Assembly: GCA_034359265.1 (NCBI GenBank)
Contig: CP136896.1
Span: 60,895,501-60,959,500, forward strand
Origin: Canna indica
Lineage: Eukaryota; Streptophyta; Magnoliopsida; Zingiberales; Cannaceae
Direction: 5' to 3'
DNA: 64,000 bases
Part shown: positions 11,041-23,878 of the stretch, one piece after another
Numbering within the stretch: the stretch's first letter is position 1
Layout of the letters: the number at the start of each line of letters is the position of its first letter
Position numbers and translations under genes: made by a program
Notes under the pieces: generated by a model
The model's database searches: none
What the model was told of the DNA's origin: nothing
The model's input: only the letters and a program-made list of their open reading frames with translations

Positions 11041-14000
11041 TCAAGAAACAGTTCTTCCATAACAAATAGATGCAATGTAAAGATTCTTAGCCCACTTGTC
11101 CTGAAAGCATGCAGAAAATACAAGCAGTTGTAAATAATTAGACCAACCAATTGAAGAAACGCAATTCAACGATAAAGATAAAGGAGGCAGCGGGCAGGGC
11201 ATGAGATTTTGAATAAAAAGAAAGTCATTTGTTAAAAGGGATCGGATGAGCTAACTAGCAAGGGATAAAAGGACCCACATATCATCTAAAGAGATGAGCT
11301 CGAAGGGCTGATCAGATCAGCCAATAAATTAATACTAAAACTTACCTTGACATGCTGGCTAGGGAAAGCTGATGTTCTTAACGTTTCTTGTGTTTCATCA
11401 ACAGGTTTTCTTCTAGGTATACTCAGAACAAAGGCAGCCTGGTCCCATGTTGCAGCAGTTGCAGTAATCCGATAACCACTGTCCCACCTCCGATGTATAC
11501 CTTCGCTGGGGTACAAGAAGTCAAGCTCTACAACCTGGTTATTGATACAAAAGAACATCAGGTTACAAAATTAATTAATTATATATATATATATAAGCAA
11601 TCCCAAGAAGCCAATCACAATCACAAAGGATTAACTCATGGATATAACGAGAATGACCTGATCTGAAAAACCGACATTTCGTGACATGACCACCGCCCAT
11701 CTACTTCCTGCAGTGGCCATTGCAGTGACAAAGAAACCCTCCTTCCATTTTTTGTTTATCCACTTGAAGGGAAATGAATCGCTGACTTTATATGATTGTT
11801 GTGCATATGGTGTACCTTGGGATGCCATCAGTAAATTGGGGGATATCAGTGCAACTACTTATTATTATGATATATATAAATAAATACAAAGATACTACCT
11901 TTTGACATTACTACTAAAGAGCTACCATTGCTTGCTCCAGCTAATGCTGTGATGTAATAGTTTTTCTCCCACTGCTCCATAATCCATTCCTTTACATGAA
12001 TCGTAAGGTGGAATAAGATATATCAGAATCATCTCAAACTCAAGGAAGTGATACATAGTTATTGGTATGTAGCATATAATAATAGTTGAAGTAGAATAAA
12101 ATAATTTATCAGCATATTCACCTTGTGAAGAAACAATGGTGAAAGTTCATAAACTTGAGCAGTATAACCAGTGCCCGCATCCATAATTAACGCCCATAAA
12201 TTTGAGCAAGAAGCAACTGAACTAATGAACAAACCATCTTCATTTCCTTTCTGAATATGCTGTGTAATCCTTGTATCAGCAACATTGTAGTGATATCTGC
12301 AACATCAACAATGTGAAAGACCAAATGAGCTCATTATATTTTGCATGCTACATCAATGTAGTACCAAACATCAAATTTAACTTGTACCTTTGTTTCATAG
12401 GTCGCCTGGCATTGTAGACACTAATCCACTGTGTTGCAGCCATTCCCATCCGTATTTTTTTCTTTGGTTGTTCATCATCCTCTTCTTCCATCATGAGTCG
12501 GCCTCTCTTTTGACCAACCTGATGGATAAGCTTCATATAACATTGAAAAAAAATTAGCTGGAAACTGGAAATATAAAGCAAATTAAACAAAAGATAGTGG
12601 AATGTAATCTATTACCTTCTGAGCACCATCTGTATTGATAGGCCTGATATCCGGATTTGGACCCACTAGTCCATCAAATAGTGAAATGCACTTTGTGTAA
12701 TTAGGTTCTTCATCAAACTTCAAGTTAACAACATACTCAATGAATTGTCTGAAGGGCTGTGGGCAAAAGCAACACAATGATTCTGGAGAAGTAGCCATTT
12801 TTTTCTTACAGACAAGGAAACCTTTGTTTTCACCCTATGAGTGCGAAAAACATAAGCACATTAGAGAAATATCATTTAACTCAAATATGACAATATAACC
12901 TTAGTAGTTGCATACCTGATACCCTTGCCAAGGCAATCGGCCACGGAGAAGAAAAATAAGTGTATAAGCAAGTGATTCCAAGTCATCTCTCCTACTCCCA
13001 GTTCTTCCTAGGTGAGCATGCACACTGGCATAACGTACAGTTCCCCTGCAGTATCAGATATCCAGCAAAGTTATAACTCCTGGGCATTAATGAGGAGCCA
13101 AAGAATAAAATCTTATCTGTACATTTTTAAGAATGGACGAAAAAGTGTCGTTGCTCATTAAATTACCTGAAAACATCTGGTCGTTGGTCATATTCAACAT
13201 GCAGACCGGTAGCACTATCCTTCCACCTTGTAGCTGATCAACAAAGATAAAAGATGAATCAGTAACAATATATGGAAATAGAAACTTCTGTAACAAAGTC
13301 ATAAAAAACACCATCATTCTCAAACATAGTAGTACATACCTAATCCAAGATCAACTAGAAAAAGTTTCTTTTCTTCAGGAGTTCCAGTAGGGCCAAGTAA
13401 AAAGTTTTCTGGCTTTACATCCCCATGCACATATCTGTTACAAAATATTGATTTTAAAGTACATGATCAGAGCATATCAAGAAAAACATTAAGAAATTTA
13501 AAGTAAATACAGCAGAGACTTTTTAAACAAAGAAACTCAAGAAAAATGAGAAAACCCACCCTTTAGAATGAACCTTCTCAAGGATGGAGATTGCTTCAAT
13601 GGCGATACATGCAACCATTTCAGTGGACATTCTGAACATACAAAAAGAAAGGGTCAACAAACAATGTTAAGTTAGTACATTAAATGATTAAATGCAGTAT
13701 ATCAGAACAAATAAACACTCACGTATGTGAATTGTTATTCCACACATCCCACAAGCTTGGTCCCAGCATATCCATGACCTATTCAAAGTATTAAATCACA
13801 CAACAACATCAAACAAAATGAACATAAATAAGAAGCATTCTTCACATCACTGAAAGCGAGTTAATTGGTAGATACTCCATTACCATAATATAGTAGTCAC
13901 CTTGACGACCTTTATAATGGACTCGTGGAATACCATGGATTCCACTTAGGGTGCTGCAGGATTCAAATCCGATAAGAGTTTGAAAAAATATAAATCTAAG

Positions 14001-15891
14001 TGTGAAACATAAATATGAAACTTGACTGACTTGTAAACCTGCCATTCATAGGGTGGTCCATAGTTACATCCTTTGCTTGTTCGGTGCTCAAATTTCAGAG
14101 CTACCTGAGAAAATTAGACAAGACCATTTTTTATCACTCATATGAAATATTTTCATTGGAACAGAAAGCAATCAAATTGTAGCAAAATAAATTGAACATA
14201 ATGCATACCTCCAACACATTGGAACCAGTAGTTCTATCATCTACATTAGCAGAAATTCGACGGCCAACATATACTTGTCCAAATCCACCCTTCCCAAGCT
14301 TCCTATCAATTCTATACACTGGTGAGTTGCCAATCTGGACCTGTAGCAAAAGAATAAAAAGATGCAAGATTCAAATAGCATTCAAAAAAGCAATGGAAAT
14401 AACTAACGAGTACTCGAGATTTTAAATCCTATTTCCTTTAAGACTAGATGTCAAAGTTTACCATGTGAAAGACAAAATCCACATACATTTACAGTTCACA
14501 AACAAAAGGAAGATAAAGTGACAAATAAATAAGGAAATAAAAGAGTGCCAATATTGAGATTTGGAATTCAAGTACATCTAGAGTATGTTCCTTGGACTAT
14601 ACAACTTCCTTTTGAAAATATCTAGTTTATGGATGTTAGTATTGTCATAGAGCATCGCATATTTGTATTGTTAATTTGTGAAACTGTTGACCATGTATAT
14701 TATTGAGCAAATTGTCAAATGTTTAGTTTTTGCTAAAATGTTGAAAATTATTGGATTGGGAAAAAAGAAAAGGATACAGAAGCGATATGTAAAGGTGTAT
14801 GGTTCTTGCCACTCAGTTAAATCATGCTAGTGCATATTGGACCTATTGCCCTAGTGGCGTCCTTTCACTATATGTGATTGTATGGGCCAGAACTCAAAAG
14901 ACTAAGACAACTAAAGCAGGAAGACCATCCTCTAAAGTATACCACATAAAGTATGCTAGATAACAATGTGGCATTCCCACTATCTATTGCCTTCTTAACC
15001 AGAAAGCACCTAAATCATGATTTCACATAAACAACAAGTGCTTCAGATTGAGAATTTTGTCAAGGAACCCAATGTGAAAGTGAGCCATGAATGAATGAAA
15101 CTTCTAACATAATATATGAATGAAAAAAAGGACGCAGAGAGCTAAAACTGAATTGTCTCAACCCCATCAAACTTCAAAATAAGTCAAAATGCACAATCAT
15201 TATTATGTTCGTCAGCTAAGAGTGTGAATTGTTTGATACCTAGCTGACTTCGCAATATTCATATTCTTCTATCTTCTCTGCATAACTAAGCATGTAAAGC
15301 AATATCTTGCTGAAGTGGTCTATATCATATGCATTGCCTAAGAGGGGCAGACATGAAGCACAACAAAAAAGTATCGTTACCATAAAAGAGAGGGGTTCTT
15401 TATGGCGATGAAGAACGGAATTCATCTATTAACAGCAATGTAAATGAATTTACACAGCAAGGAATAGAATGCTAAGGGGAAAAAGTTCTGCTTCATTTGT
15501 TGACACAAAAGTATATAAAAAAGGAGGAGATTAAGGAAGAAAGTACAACCTTTTCCGGCAAGGGCGCCGTGTTGCCTTCGTCCTCGGCACCAGGAAGCTT
15601 GTCGGCGCTCCTCCCGCCACTCTCGAACTCATCCATCCTCTTACCTCCAACCTGTTCCTCCCTATTCTCCTTCACACCCACTCTCCCGACCTCTCCTCCG
15701 TCTTCAACCAAACCAATGCCCTCCTCCCTCTGGGTAGGCCTTGTCAAGGCGTTATCATGACCCGTCTCCGCGTCCCTCGCCGCCGCCGACCCTCTCCTCT
15801 TCCTCGTGGCAGTGGCCGCCCCACGGGTAGCCTTGACTACCGGATTCTGCTGCGCCCGGCCCCTGCGCGGCCCGCTACGCAGCTCCGGCAT
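11041..15891 (-). CDS. HD16: Casein kinase 1-like Ser/Thr kinase, HD16/EL1 (MLK/PPK) family
   Basis: Nuclear CK1-type kinase; rice HD16/EL1 acts in flowering time and gibberellin signalling, and Arabidopsis MLK/PPK relatives phosphorylate histone H3 and light-signalling proteins. Sixteen GT-AG exons join in phase: 15891-15550, 14340-14209, 14104-14031, 13953-13884, 13778-13723, 13631-13560, 13434-13340, 13233-13167, 13045-12916, 12834-12616, 12518-12388, 12296-12122, 11989-11899, 11815-11658, 11534-11346, 11100-11041. The total is 2061 nt, 686 residues, close to family size. Residues 1-114 are a basic then acidic low-complexity N-terminus starting MPELRSG. The kinase domain shows GKGGFG (130-135), ATP-binding Lys162 in VALKFEH, the catalytic loop HGDVKPEN (252-259, Asp254) and DLG (277-279) where most kinases have DFG, as in this family. 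The family C-terminal domain ends YGRTVS. Intron 1 is 1.2 kb. All key residues are present; no break seen. Confidence 0.96.
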
Positions 15892-15902
15892 CCTTCACCC
15901 AT
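15837..15902 (-). promoter_or_regulatory. Possible upstream ORF overlapping the kinase start
   Basis: An ATG at 15902 lies 11 bases before the kinase ATG (15891) in another frame and opens a 21-codon reading frame ending at 15837, inside exon 1. If the transcript starts upstream of it, it could lower translation of the kinase. Transcript start is unknown, so this is only a candidate. Confidence 0.3.
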
Positions 15903-17443
15903 GCAATCCCATGTCGGGGGACCGCACAACACCACTCGGTCGTCTGAAACGCAGTTACATGGAACAGAATGAAATCCCAACTCCCAACCAAGAAGCGCGG
16001 CGGATTCGACAAGGACGATGTCGGAGCGCGGCGGCGATCGTCTATCGGAGGACAAGTTCGAGGAAATGGGGAGGATTTCCTGCTTCAACCGCGTCGATTT
16101 CGTGGAGGAATGCAGGAGGATAGGAGACCAAAAACGGGAGTTTTGGGATCGAGGAGTTCGTCAGCTCTTCCTCTTCTTTTCTTCCACAGGAAATATCGCA
16201 GTGGTGTTTTCGGTGGAAAACGGTAAGAAATGTAACCGTAGAAGCTTCTTCTCTCACCCCGAATTTCAAATTACCTGTGGTGGGCTCCAACGTAAATTCC
16301 TTCTCAGCAAATGCAAAATAAGGTACAAGACTGAGCTCCGAAATTAGAGGAGAGAAAGATCGGAGAAATGTTTTTATTTTCTTTTCTGGAAACAGAGAGA
16401 AGCGTCTAGAATGCCAAGTCCAAAACGCTTCGGCGACGCGCAACACGTCAAACAAACGACTGCTGGTGGAGCCTGTCTAACTACGTGGCAGATTAAGGTT
16501 GGATACGCCTTCGGACCCGGTGGTGTAGGTCCCTCTTTTTTCATCCCTGCTGAGGTGGGTGCAACGGAGAAATCGCTGGTGCCTGTTGCGTCTGATACAG
16601 AGTAATCTCACAATGTTTTCTTCTTCCTATTTCTATGTCATGAGAGTTGGGCCTTGCACAAGTAATGTGAGCTTAAAACTAATATCCCAAATTAGCCCAT
16701 TTGACTTGGTTTAAGGTTTTAATAAAGTCAAACTTCCCAAAACCCATGAAGTCAAACTTCCCACATGCAGCGGGAAGAGTGTTTTTCAAATATTTTCTAA
16801 CCATCCGATCCACTTGAGTCGTATTTATCAATCAATTGGAATCAAGTTCGAGTTCGAATGAGCCGCGAATACTAATTAGGTAGTAGGTGTCAAAAGAAAA
16901 TATACATTTTCATTTTTTTAGTATCATTTAATTTGTATACCCATTTGTCTAGTACATAGGGGACAAGGACTTAAGCATTAAATTTAACATTAGAGTCAAA
17001 TACCAACTTGCTAAATTAGAGTTAGTGTGTGGTTCGGATAAAAAAGAAATTAAAATTTCGACTCACTAATTAGTATTGTACTAAGCACAAAATATTGCAC
17101 TTGAATTTAATGGTTAACCTTTTTCGTTAATAAAGAATGTAAAAGTATTGATCAGTTGCAACCAAATATTGATTAAAAAGGAGAAAAAATTATTCTCAAT
17201 TATTCATAATCGAAGAAGGTTAATTATAAATAGTCCCAAATTAATTCATTTATATGGTTAGTTTTTTATACTTGCAATAAGGAATACAAAAGATATCTTC
17301 ATTTATTTTTTGGCAAATTATATATATTTTAAAATTACTTACGAATATTATTATATTTTTACTTGTCCCAAAAACATAATTGTCACGTAAGTATATAACC
17401 ATATTAGTGATCATCTTGAAACACTAGCCTAACTAAAAATGTA
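15892..17443. other. Kinase gene upstream region and intergenic DNA
   Basis: The stretch 15892-16600 is moderately GC-rich and should hold the kinase promoter and 5' untranslated region. Many overlapping open frames occur on both strands here, but none has a recognisable domain. From about 16600 to 17443 the DNA is AT-rich and featureless. No clear TATA box could be assigned. Confidence 0.45.
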
Positions 17444-19147
17444 GAAAAAAATAATGAAAATATCTTGAACTTTAACGTTCTTAACAAATATGTCTCATAC
17501 TTTTATTTAAAATAATTGAGTATTCTAACTTTCGAATTTATAATAACTATATCCTCTTGCTAGACGATTGTTTGTTTACATGTTATATGCTGATGTGGAA
17601 CACCATGTCAGCATAAAAATTAATTTTTTTAATTTATTACGTCATGTCATCAAAAGTTATATTAGTAGAAAATGAATAAAAAATATATATATATTAATAA
17701 AAATATCCTGAGCATTAGTGTTTTTAATAAATATGTCTCACTTTTATTTGAAACAATTGTGTATTTTAACTTTCGAATTTGTAACAATTACACCCTCCCA
17801 TTAGCTGGATATTTGTTTACTCGTTATATGTTGATATGAACGCCATGCATGTTAGCATAAAAAATTGATTTTTTAATTCAATATATCACATCCTCAAAAG
17901 TTATGTTGGCAAAAAATGAATAAAAAATATATAACTGTCACGTTAGCCTATAATAGATAAAAAAAAATCTAAACATAATCTCTAAACTCCAAAGTTGACA
18001 ACAAACCCCACACTATGTCGCCTGAAGTTTCTTGTAAATTTTAATTTGTGCTCAAGTTTATCGGTATGCTCATCTCATGGTAAATCCATTGTTGTTTCAT
18101 TTCAAGTGTACAAATTAAAATTACCTTCGGATTAGAGGTGGGCAATGGGTCGGGCCCGCCCCGACTCTGGGACGTGCCTGACCCGACCCGAACAATTTTG
18201 GGCCGGGTCGGGCACGACCCGCCTGTGCCCAAGGGGTGGGGTGGGCTCCTTGGGCACGTGGGCCGAGCTCGGCACGGGCCCGGGGCCGATCAGACCCGGT
18301 CGAGCCTGATCCTGCACTCGCAGGCTAGGTCTAGCGCCGCCCAGGCCTAGCCTAGTTTGCACTTTGTCTTTTATGCCAGATTTCAGGAGTAACTACTTAT
18401 TTAATAAAAGTGTATGTATACACAAAAGATTCTTGGTGTGGTGGTTAGTTACCATCAAAAAAGCCTAAAAATCGACGATTTGAATCTTACTGTTTGTGCC
18501 GGGCTGGGCCTCCCCTTTGAGTGGTCGGGTCGTGCCAGGCACGGCCCATTGCCACCTCTACTTTGAATGATCACAAGCAATCGATTTGATGCGAAAGCTT
18601 CAAGATTCGGAAGAGGGGCTTCAGGCGGCCAACAATCACCGACGATTCTTCAGGCAAGAGCAGGCAACTTGAGGCGACAGCGACAAGAAACTTCGGGCGT
18701 CAGACTGTGGGGTTTGTTGTCGAGTGTGGGGTTTAGGGATTAGGTTTAGATTTTCTTTAATCTATTGTCGGCTGATGTGGCAGTTATATATCTTTTATTC
18801 ATTTTTGCCAACATGATTTTTGATGACGTGACATATTGAATTTTTAAAAAATCAATTTTTATGCTAAAACGCTAAAGTTCGGGATATTTTCATTATTTTT
18901 TCTAATATATTTTTATTTATTTTCTGCCAACATGACTTTTGATGATGTGGCGTATTGAATTAAAAAATCATTTTTTATGTAGACATGACGTTCCACGTCA
19001 TCATATAACGGGTAACCAAACAATCATCTAATGGGAGGGTATAATTATTACAAATTCGAAAGTTAGAATACTCAATTATTTCAAATAAAAGTATAAAATA
19101 TATTTGTTAAAAATGCTAAAGTTCAAGATATTTTCATTAATTTTCCC
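17444..19147. mobile_element. Large foldback (MULE-like) element with doubled arms, 1.7 kb
   Basis: The left arm (about 17444-18035) and right arm (about 18685-19147) are inverted copies over several hundred bases. Outer ends are GAAAAAAATAATGAAAATAT and, reverse-complemented on the right, GGGAAAATTAATGAAAATAT. Each arm contains the outer unit twice: left near 17450-17690 and 17695-17945, right near 18790-18895 and 18896-19147. The inner end of the arms matches too (CAAGAAACTTC right against GAAGTTTCTTG left). The flanks AAAAATGTA (17435-17443) and AAAATTGTA (19148-19156) form a possible 9-bp target duplication with one mismatch, the size expected for Mutator-like elements. No transposase is encoded. 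A second element sits in the loop. Confidence 0.75.
18133..18560. mobile_element. GC-rich hAT-like MITE inserted in the foldback loop, 428 bp
   Basis: Ends are TAGAGGTGGGCAATGGG and, reverse-complemented, TAGAGGTGGCAATGGGCC. The flanking 8-mers CTTCGGAT (18125-18132) and CTTTGAAT (18561-18568) match at 6 of 8 bases, which suits an aged hAT target duplication. The interior is rich in GGGCC and GGGTCGGGCACG motifs. No coding capacity. The degraded relative is at 9206-9674. Confidence 0.65.
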
Positions 19148-19235
19148 AAAATTGTATGTATATTTTATACCTTTTAATTTTGTATTTGTATTCAAGATGG
19201 ATTCTGTTGCTTGAGCTCTTTCATATGGCGGTTCT

Positions 19236-19867
19236 TTGGTTGATCACTGTGGTGATAACCCAAATACGATTTCACAACGATCACCTACTACTCTATTAGA
19301 TAAACGTTCTCGATCCCTTTCTTGTTATTCTTCTATACCATTGTCCAGGCCTAGGGCATTCCCTCAAGGTCCCACTGCCCCTTCAATAAAGAATTCACCT
19401 TCATCACAAGCGCACATTGTGAAGGGTCTCAACATCTCTTATCCGACAAAGGTAAACTTTTCTACTCTCATTCAGATCCAACCACAAGTAATAGGTTGTG
19501 TCCATTTTACACAAGAGCAAATTGCTAACTGGGTCAACCATGGGTGTCCTGTTTTATAGGTAAATTCTTGAGAAAATCCCCATCCTTAATCTTAGTTCAA
19601 CAATGGGTTGAGCCACTTTGAAAAGATTATGGATTTCATTTTGTGTTCGCTTCAAGGCGACATTATTCATATGATTCCTTGGCAACTACACTTCCATCCT
19701 TGGTTTGAGAAAATTAACACAGGGAATTGAATCCATGTGTGGATCATTGCTTCTAAATTAGATATGGTTCCTAAGATTGAAGATCATTTTAGCTCCTTTA
19801 AATGGCCTTTACTCCTTAGGTTAGAGTTCTCCTTTCAACATGGCCCTTATGTTAGAGTTTCTTTTGA

Positions 19868-19872
<5 letters not shown>
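19236..19872 (+). pseudogene. LINE ORF1-like (DUF4283-type) remnant
   Basis: Pieces of one degraded plus-strand protein are visible: an open frame to 19559, then in shifted frames DFILCSLQGDIIHMIPWQ and LLRLEFSFQHGPYVRVSFEI. The last matches the RGxYxRVxxEIDL pattern of the DUF4283 gag-like region of plant LINEs, also seen in the LINE at 22.1 kb. Stops and frameshifts interrupt it, and it ends at the CT/AT microsatellite. Assignment rests on short motifs. Confidence 0.45.

Positions 19873-19954
<82 letters not shown>
19872..19954. repeat. (CT)n-(AT)n compound microsatellite
   Basis: An uninterrupted CT run from about 19872 to 19928 is followed directly by an AT run to about 19954. Such tracts vary in length between individuals and are easily miscounted in assemblies. 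Confidence 0.95.
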
Positions 19955-20330
19955 ATACTTTTAACTTGTGATTTATGGAAATTTATTGACATTTTGTTTT
20001 ACTTGTCGACACATTTGATATTTTTCTGACTTCTTAGCCCAACGATGGTCTCATCCGCCATTTCACTATCGTCGTAGGCAAGTCCTAATGTTCGAACAAC
20101 CAATGATCACGAGCCTCAACAAGAATCGGATAATGACCCTCTCCCCTCCTCTGATGCTTCTAATCTGTCTATGATAGATGTGTGTGTGGTCCATTGGTGA
20201 TGGTTCAAAGGCGGTGCCCTCATCGGCATCGCACCCTCGTTTTGCGCCAAGCCATGGGTGAAGCTACTCCCCATATAAGTGGCCGCCCAGCTACACATGA
20301 CTATCACATCGCCATCGTATCAGATCACAT

Positions 20331-20672
20331 TAGGGATGACAACAGTTCGATTAACCGCATATTTTGTGATTAATCGAAATCGAAATCGATCGATTTCAAA
20401 AACTAGTATCCGAAACTGAAATCGGCTTGATTTTGGTTATCTGACAGATAACCGAAATCGGTTAGTTGAGTTCAAATAGCGACTACCCATTTAGTAAAAT
20501 AAATTTTAAAATATATAAAAATTATCAAATAATTAATATTATCAATTTCGATCACTGGTTAACTATGAATAACCAGTAACCAAAACTAAAACATATAACC
20601 GATTTCGATTATCGATTATCCACAACGCAATAATCGAAACTATTTTAATCGGTACCAAACTTGACATCATTA
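20331..20672. mobile_element. Degraded hAT-like element, about 340 bp
   Basis: The left end TAGGGATGACAACAG resembles the hAT element at 4749. The right end, reverse-complemented, reads TAATGATGTCAAGTTTGG. The interior has repeated AATCGAAAT and CGGTTA-type motifs like those of the 4749 element. Flanking 8-mers (GATCACAT, TCTCAATT) do not match, so the target duplication has been lost or the ends are misplaced. Confidence 0.5.
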
Positions 20673-22102
20673 TCTCAATTACTTTGAGGCAAATTTGCAA
20701 TCTTGGGTCTAAGGTTACGCCATCTCGGGTTAATAAGACTCCTCGTCTTCGAATCCTAACTTACCTCATTCAAACCCTCACCACTACCTAGATCTATCAC
20801 CTGAATTACTTTACCACTTATAAATCACCCCCCCCCCCCCCCCCCCCTAAACCCCACACCCACCCACCCACCCACACCCCACCCCACCAATGATCTCACC
20901 TTAATATTCCACCTCCTCCATCCTCAAAATCCGTCATCTCTTCCCACTTTTGTTGCAGCACCATATTCTCACACCTTTGATCATATCATGAACGAGGTAA
21001 ACATGGTCTTCCAAGCCACACTAGCCAAGGAAAGCACACTGGTTATCCTACTGCAAGGCGCAACCTAAAACCACTCAAGCCTACTTTAAATGATAAGCTT
21101 CTAGATAAACAATTAAATCTCAAACGGCCTCATGAAGGATACTCTCTAGAGAACAAGGAGTCTACTTCAACTTATGGCCCCCTCCCAAAGGTCAAGATTA
21201 AAAACAGTTTAAAGGATAATATATCATTCTCCTTATTTTGTTGGGTAGAAATTTTAAAGGATGAGATAGAGGAGGATAATTGTAATGAAAAAACCCTTTT
21301 AGCCTTCTATAACACATTTACATATAAAATGAAAGTTAATTTATTTTTATCCTTTAATAATTTGTTAAAATAATTAATTAAAACAAAAAATATAAATTTT
21401 AATAATCAAACTTTAAAAAATTACCAACAAATATTAAAAATAGAAAGAAAAAAATAAATAATTTAAAAAAATGAGGAAATTTTTAATTTCATGAAGGGCA
21501 AAATGGTATTTTGACTATATTAAAATATTCTAAATTTTTTATCCCTTCTTATTTCACTAAAATGGTGGAATAATGATTTGAGGGATTTGGTGAGGTTTGG
21601 AGGAATTTCTAACATCTCCAACCTCCTTCCTCATCTTCTTAAATTGAAAGTCCAACATGAGATAATTAATCCTCTCTTCCCTATTACTCCTTACCCCTCT
21701 TTATTTCATAACTCAAACAAAGCATTAGCAAATCAAGGACGAGTGGTAGGCCAAATACAAAAGCCTCTATCTACGTTGTCTTGCCACAATGGTAGGCCTA
21801 ATCGAGATTAATTCTTTAATTTGGACTTGGTATTATTAGACAACAAATGTTTTTTTTTTTACTTTTTGCCAAGAAAATAAAATTATTTGTATTTGTATTT
21901 GTATTTTTCTGATTATACTCTGATTCTTAAAATGAAGAAGATGCACAGGTGCCTACAAAGAGAAGAAAGGTTCTATTCTAATAACATCTTTGTAAGAACA
22001 AGATTGTTTGATTAATAAACTGTTCTAAATTAAATTCACTAATTTGAGGAAACATCACTAGAACACTAATTACTTAACTATAAAGAAATTTTATATGTTA
22101 AG
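20673..22102. other. Intergenic with C-homopolymer; no gene seen
   Basis: A poly-C tract of about 21 bases lies at 20827-20847, followed by CACCC repeats. From 21200 to 21560 the DNA is very AT-rich. The open frame at 21578-21811 has no recognisable domain. Parts near 20700-20900 may be more LINE ORF1 debris, but this is not clear. Confidence 0.4.
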
Positions 22103-22138
22103 TACCTATAAAAGTACAACCTTTGAAGAACGTGTGCT

Positions 22139-23747
22139 TTGGCGACTCGTGTCGGGAAAAGTTGGCGATGGAAAACCCAAGGGCCGCCGCCTTCCCCTCC
22201 CCCCCCCCCCCATCCCCTTGATCCCGCTTCCTCTTCTCAGCCTCCTTTACTGGATCGGCCTTCACTCACTGGTTCTCGATTCCCTTTGACAAAGGGCCAC
22301 AGTTCATCGCCTTCTTCGGAACCCATCACTTGGACTGAGATTTTGAAGAACTCCAAGTCTTTTAAAGGTCTGGGTTCCCAATCTTCTAGCCTTTTCTCCA
22401 AGATACAGTCTTCTATGAAAGATCACGTGGTTTTCTCTCCGGATCAAGTCATTTCTCTCCGGCAATCATGGGAGGCAAGCCTGATAGGTAAGTTTCTCAA
22501 AAAGTCTCCTCCCCTTGATGTTATCCGTTCGTGGGCAAATAGATTGTGGGTTTTTCAAGGTTTTCAAACTGTGTTGGATTTAGATGAAAAATTTTACGTT
22601 TTTCATTTGAGCTCTAAAGAGGCTGCGAACTCCATTCTCACGGGAGGACCATGGTCTCTCAGGGGAGACATCCTCCGTCTCATACTCTGGAAACCATTAT
22701 TCAAACCTTGGGAAGAATGATTTTCGACAACCCTGATTTGTATTCGTCTTCAATCTCTCACCTTGGAGTTCTGGAGTGATGATTGTATTCGGCATATTGC
22801 ATCTAATTTTAGTTCGATTTTGCGCATTGATGAGCGCTCTTTTGGTTTTGAACGTGGTAAATACGTCCGGGTTTGTGTTGAATTGAATCTTGCTCTTCCC
22901 CTTCGACAAGGGATTTGGATTTCGATTGGTGAACACAAATTCTTCCTTCCGGTTTGCTACGAAAATTTGCCTTCAATGTGGTCTCATAGGGCATCGGGAA
23001 ACCGATTGTTCTAAATTGACACATTTGAATCCTTCTAAGGTCTCTGAACCTTCTTCGTTTTCTTCGTATTCCATGGATGTTTATTCGAATTTTAATTCCA
23101 ATATGGCCATTGATCTGGCCCCTGATTCTGAAAACCCTAATCCTCTTCCTTCAGTTTTTTCAATTTGGAAAAATCTACTTGTTTCTATACCACTTGATGT
23201 GGATGAACCAATTATGGGCCCCTGGATTGAGGTCCAGCGCGGTAATTCTCGTCGGAGTCATCCTTGTAGTGTGCGACATCCCTCTTCTTCGAGGGAAGGC
23301 CGTGCTCGGACTAAGGAGACTATCGTTTACTCTGCTCAGGTAAGTGAATAGGTAAACCTCCACTATGTTCCTATTGATTACTTGGATTCTAACTCTGAGC
23401 TTTTTTCCCTTGTGGCTCCTTCCAGTAAGGGTTCCAAAGACTCCATTTCTCAGCCTAGGGTTACTCAATCTAATGCTTTCAAAAAGCCTTCCCCTTCCTC
23501 TGTTCCTGTAGGAACCAAATCTAAAAAAGCCCCTACTAGTTCTCAATTCTTGAAGACTAATAATCCAGTATATTCTTCTTTAAACATTGATACTCCAAGA
23601 TCAAAATCTCTTCCCCAATTAGCCTCTGAAGTTAATGTTGTTTTTAATGCTCAAGCTAATGGAAAAAATTTAAGTATGGTGTCTAGAGTTTCATCGAAAA
23701 AACCCTCCAAGCCACCTAGACTAAATAATAAAGTAATTACTAGCTAG
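22139..23747 (+). pseudogene. LINE ORF1: gag-like protein with CCHC zinc knuckle, broken
   Basis: RNA-binding gag-like protein of a plant LINE. The first frame (22139-22720) carries the DUF4283 region, including FWVF-type and GGPWSLRGD motifs. It meets an in-frame TGA at 22718-22720 and then goes on in the same frame (TLEFWSDDCIRHIASNF, GKYVRVCVEL). Near 22975 the frame shifts by one into the zinc knuckle CLQCGLIGHRETDC (CX2CX4HX4C intact). A Ser-rich tail follows, with stops at 23349-23351 and 23745-23747. Not translatable as one protein. Confidence 0.85.
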
Positions 23748-23878
23748 TATTAGTTCTTCACTTACTATTGGCTCTACTAATAAAAAGCAGAGATCTAATT
23801 CAATGCCGGTTATTTTAGTTGAAGAGCGCTCTACTATTTTTTATTCTACTATCCAACCTGACCTCCTTCCTATTTATC

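Noticed and set aside
15493..16605. Many open frames of 60-137 codons on both strands upstream of and in exon 1 of the kinase
   Set aside because: GC-rich promoter/exon 1 region yields chance frames. None has a known domain; only the MPELRSG frame is supported by splicing in phase to the kinase exons.
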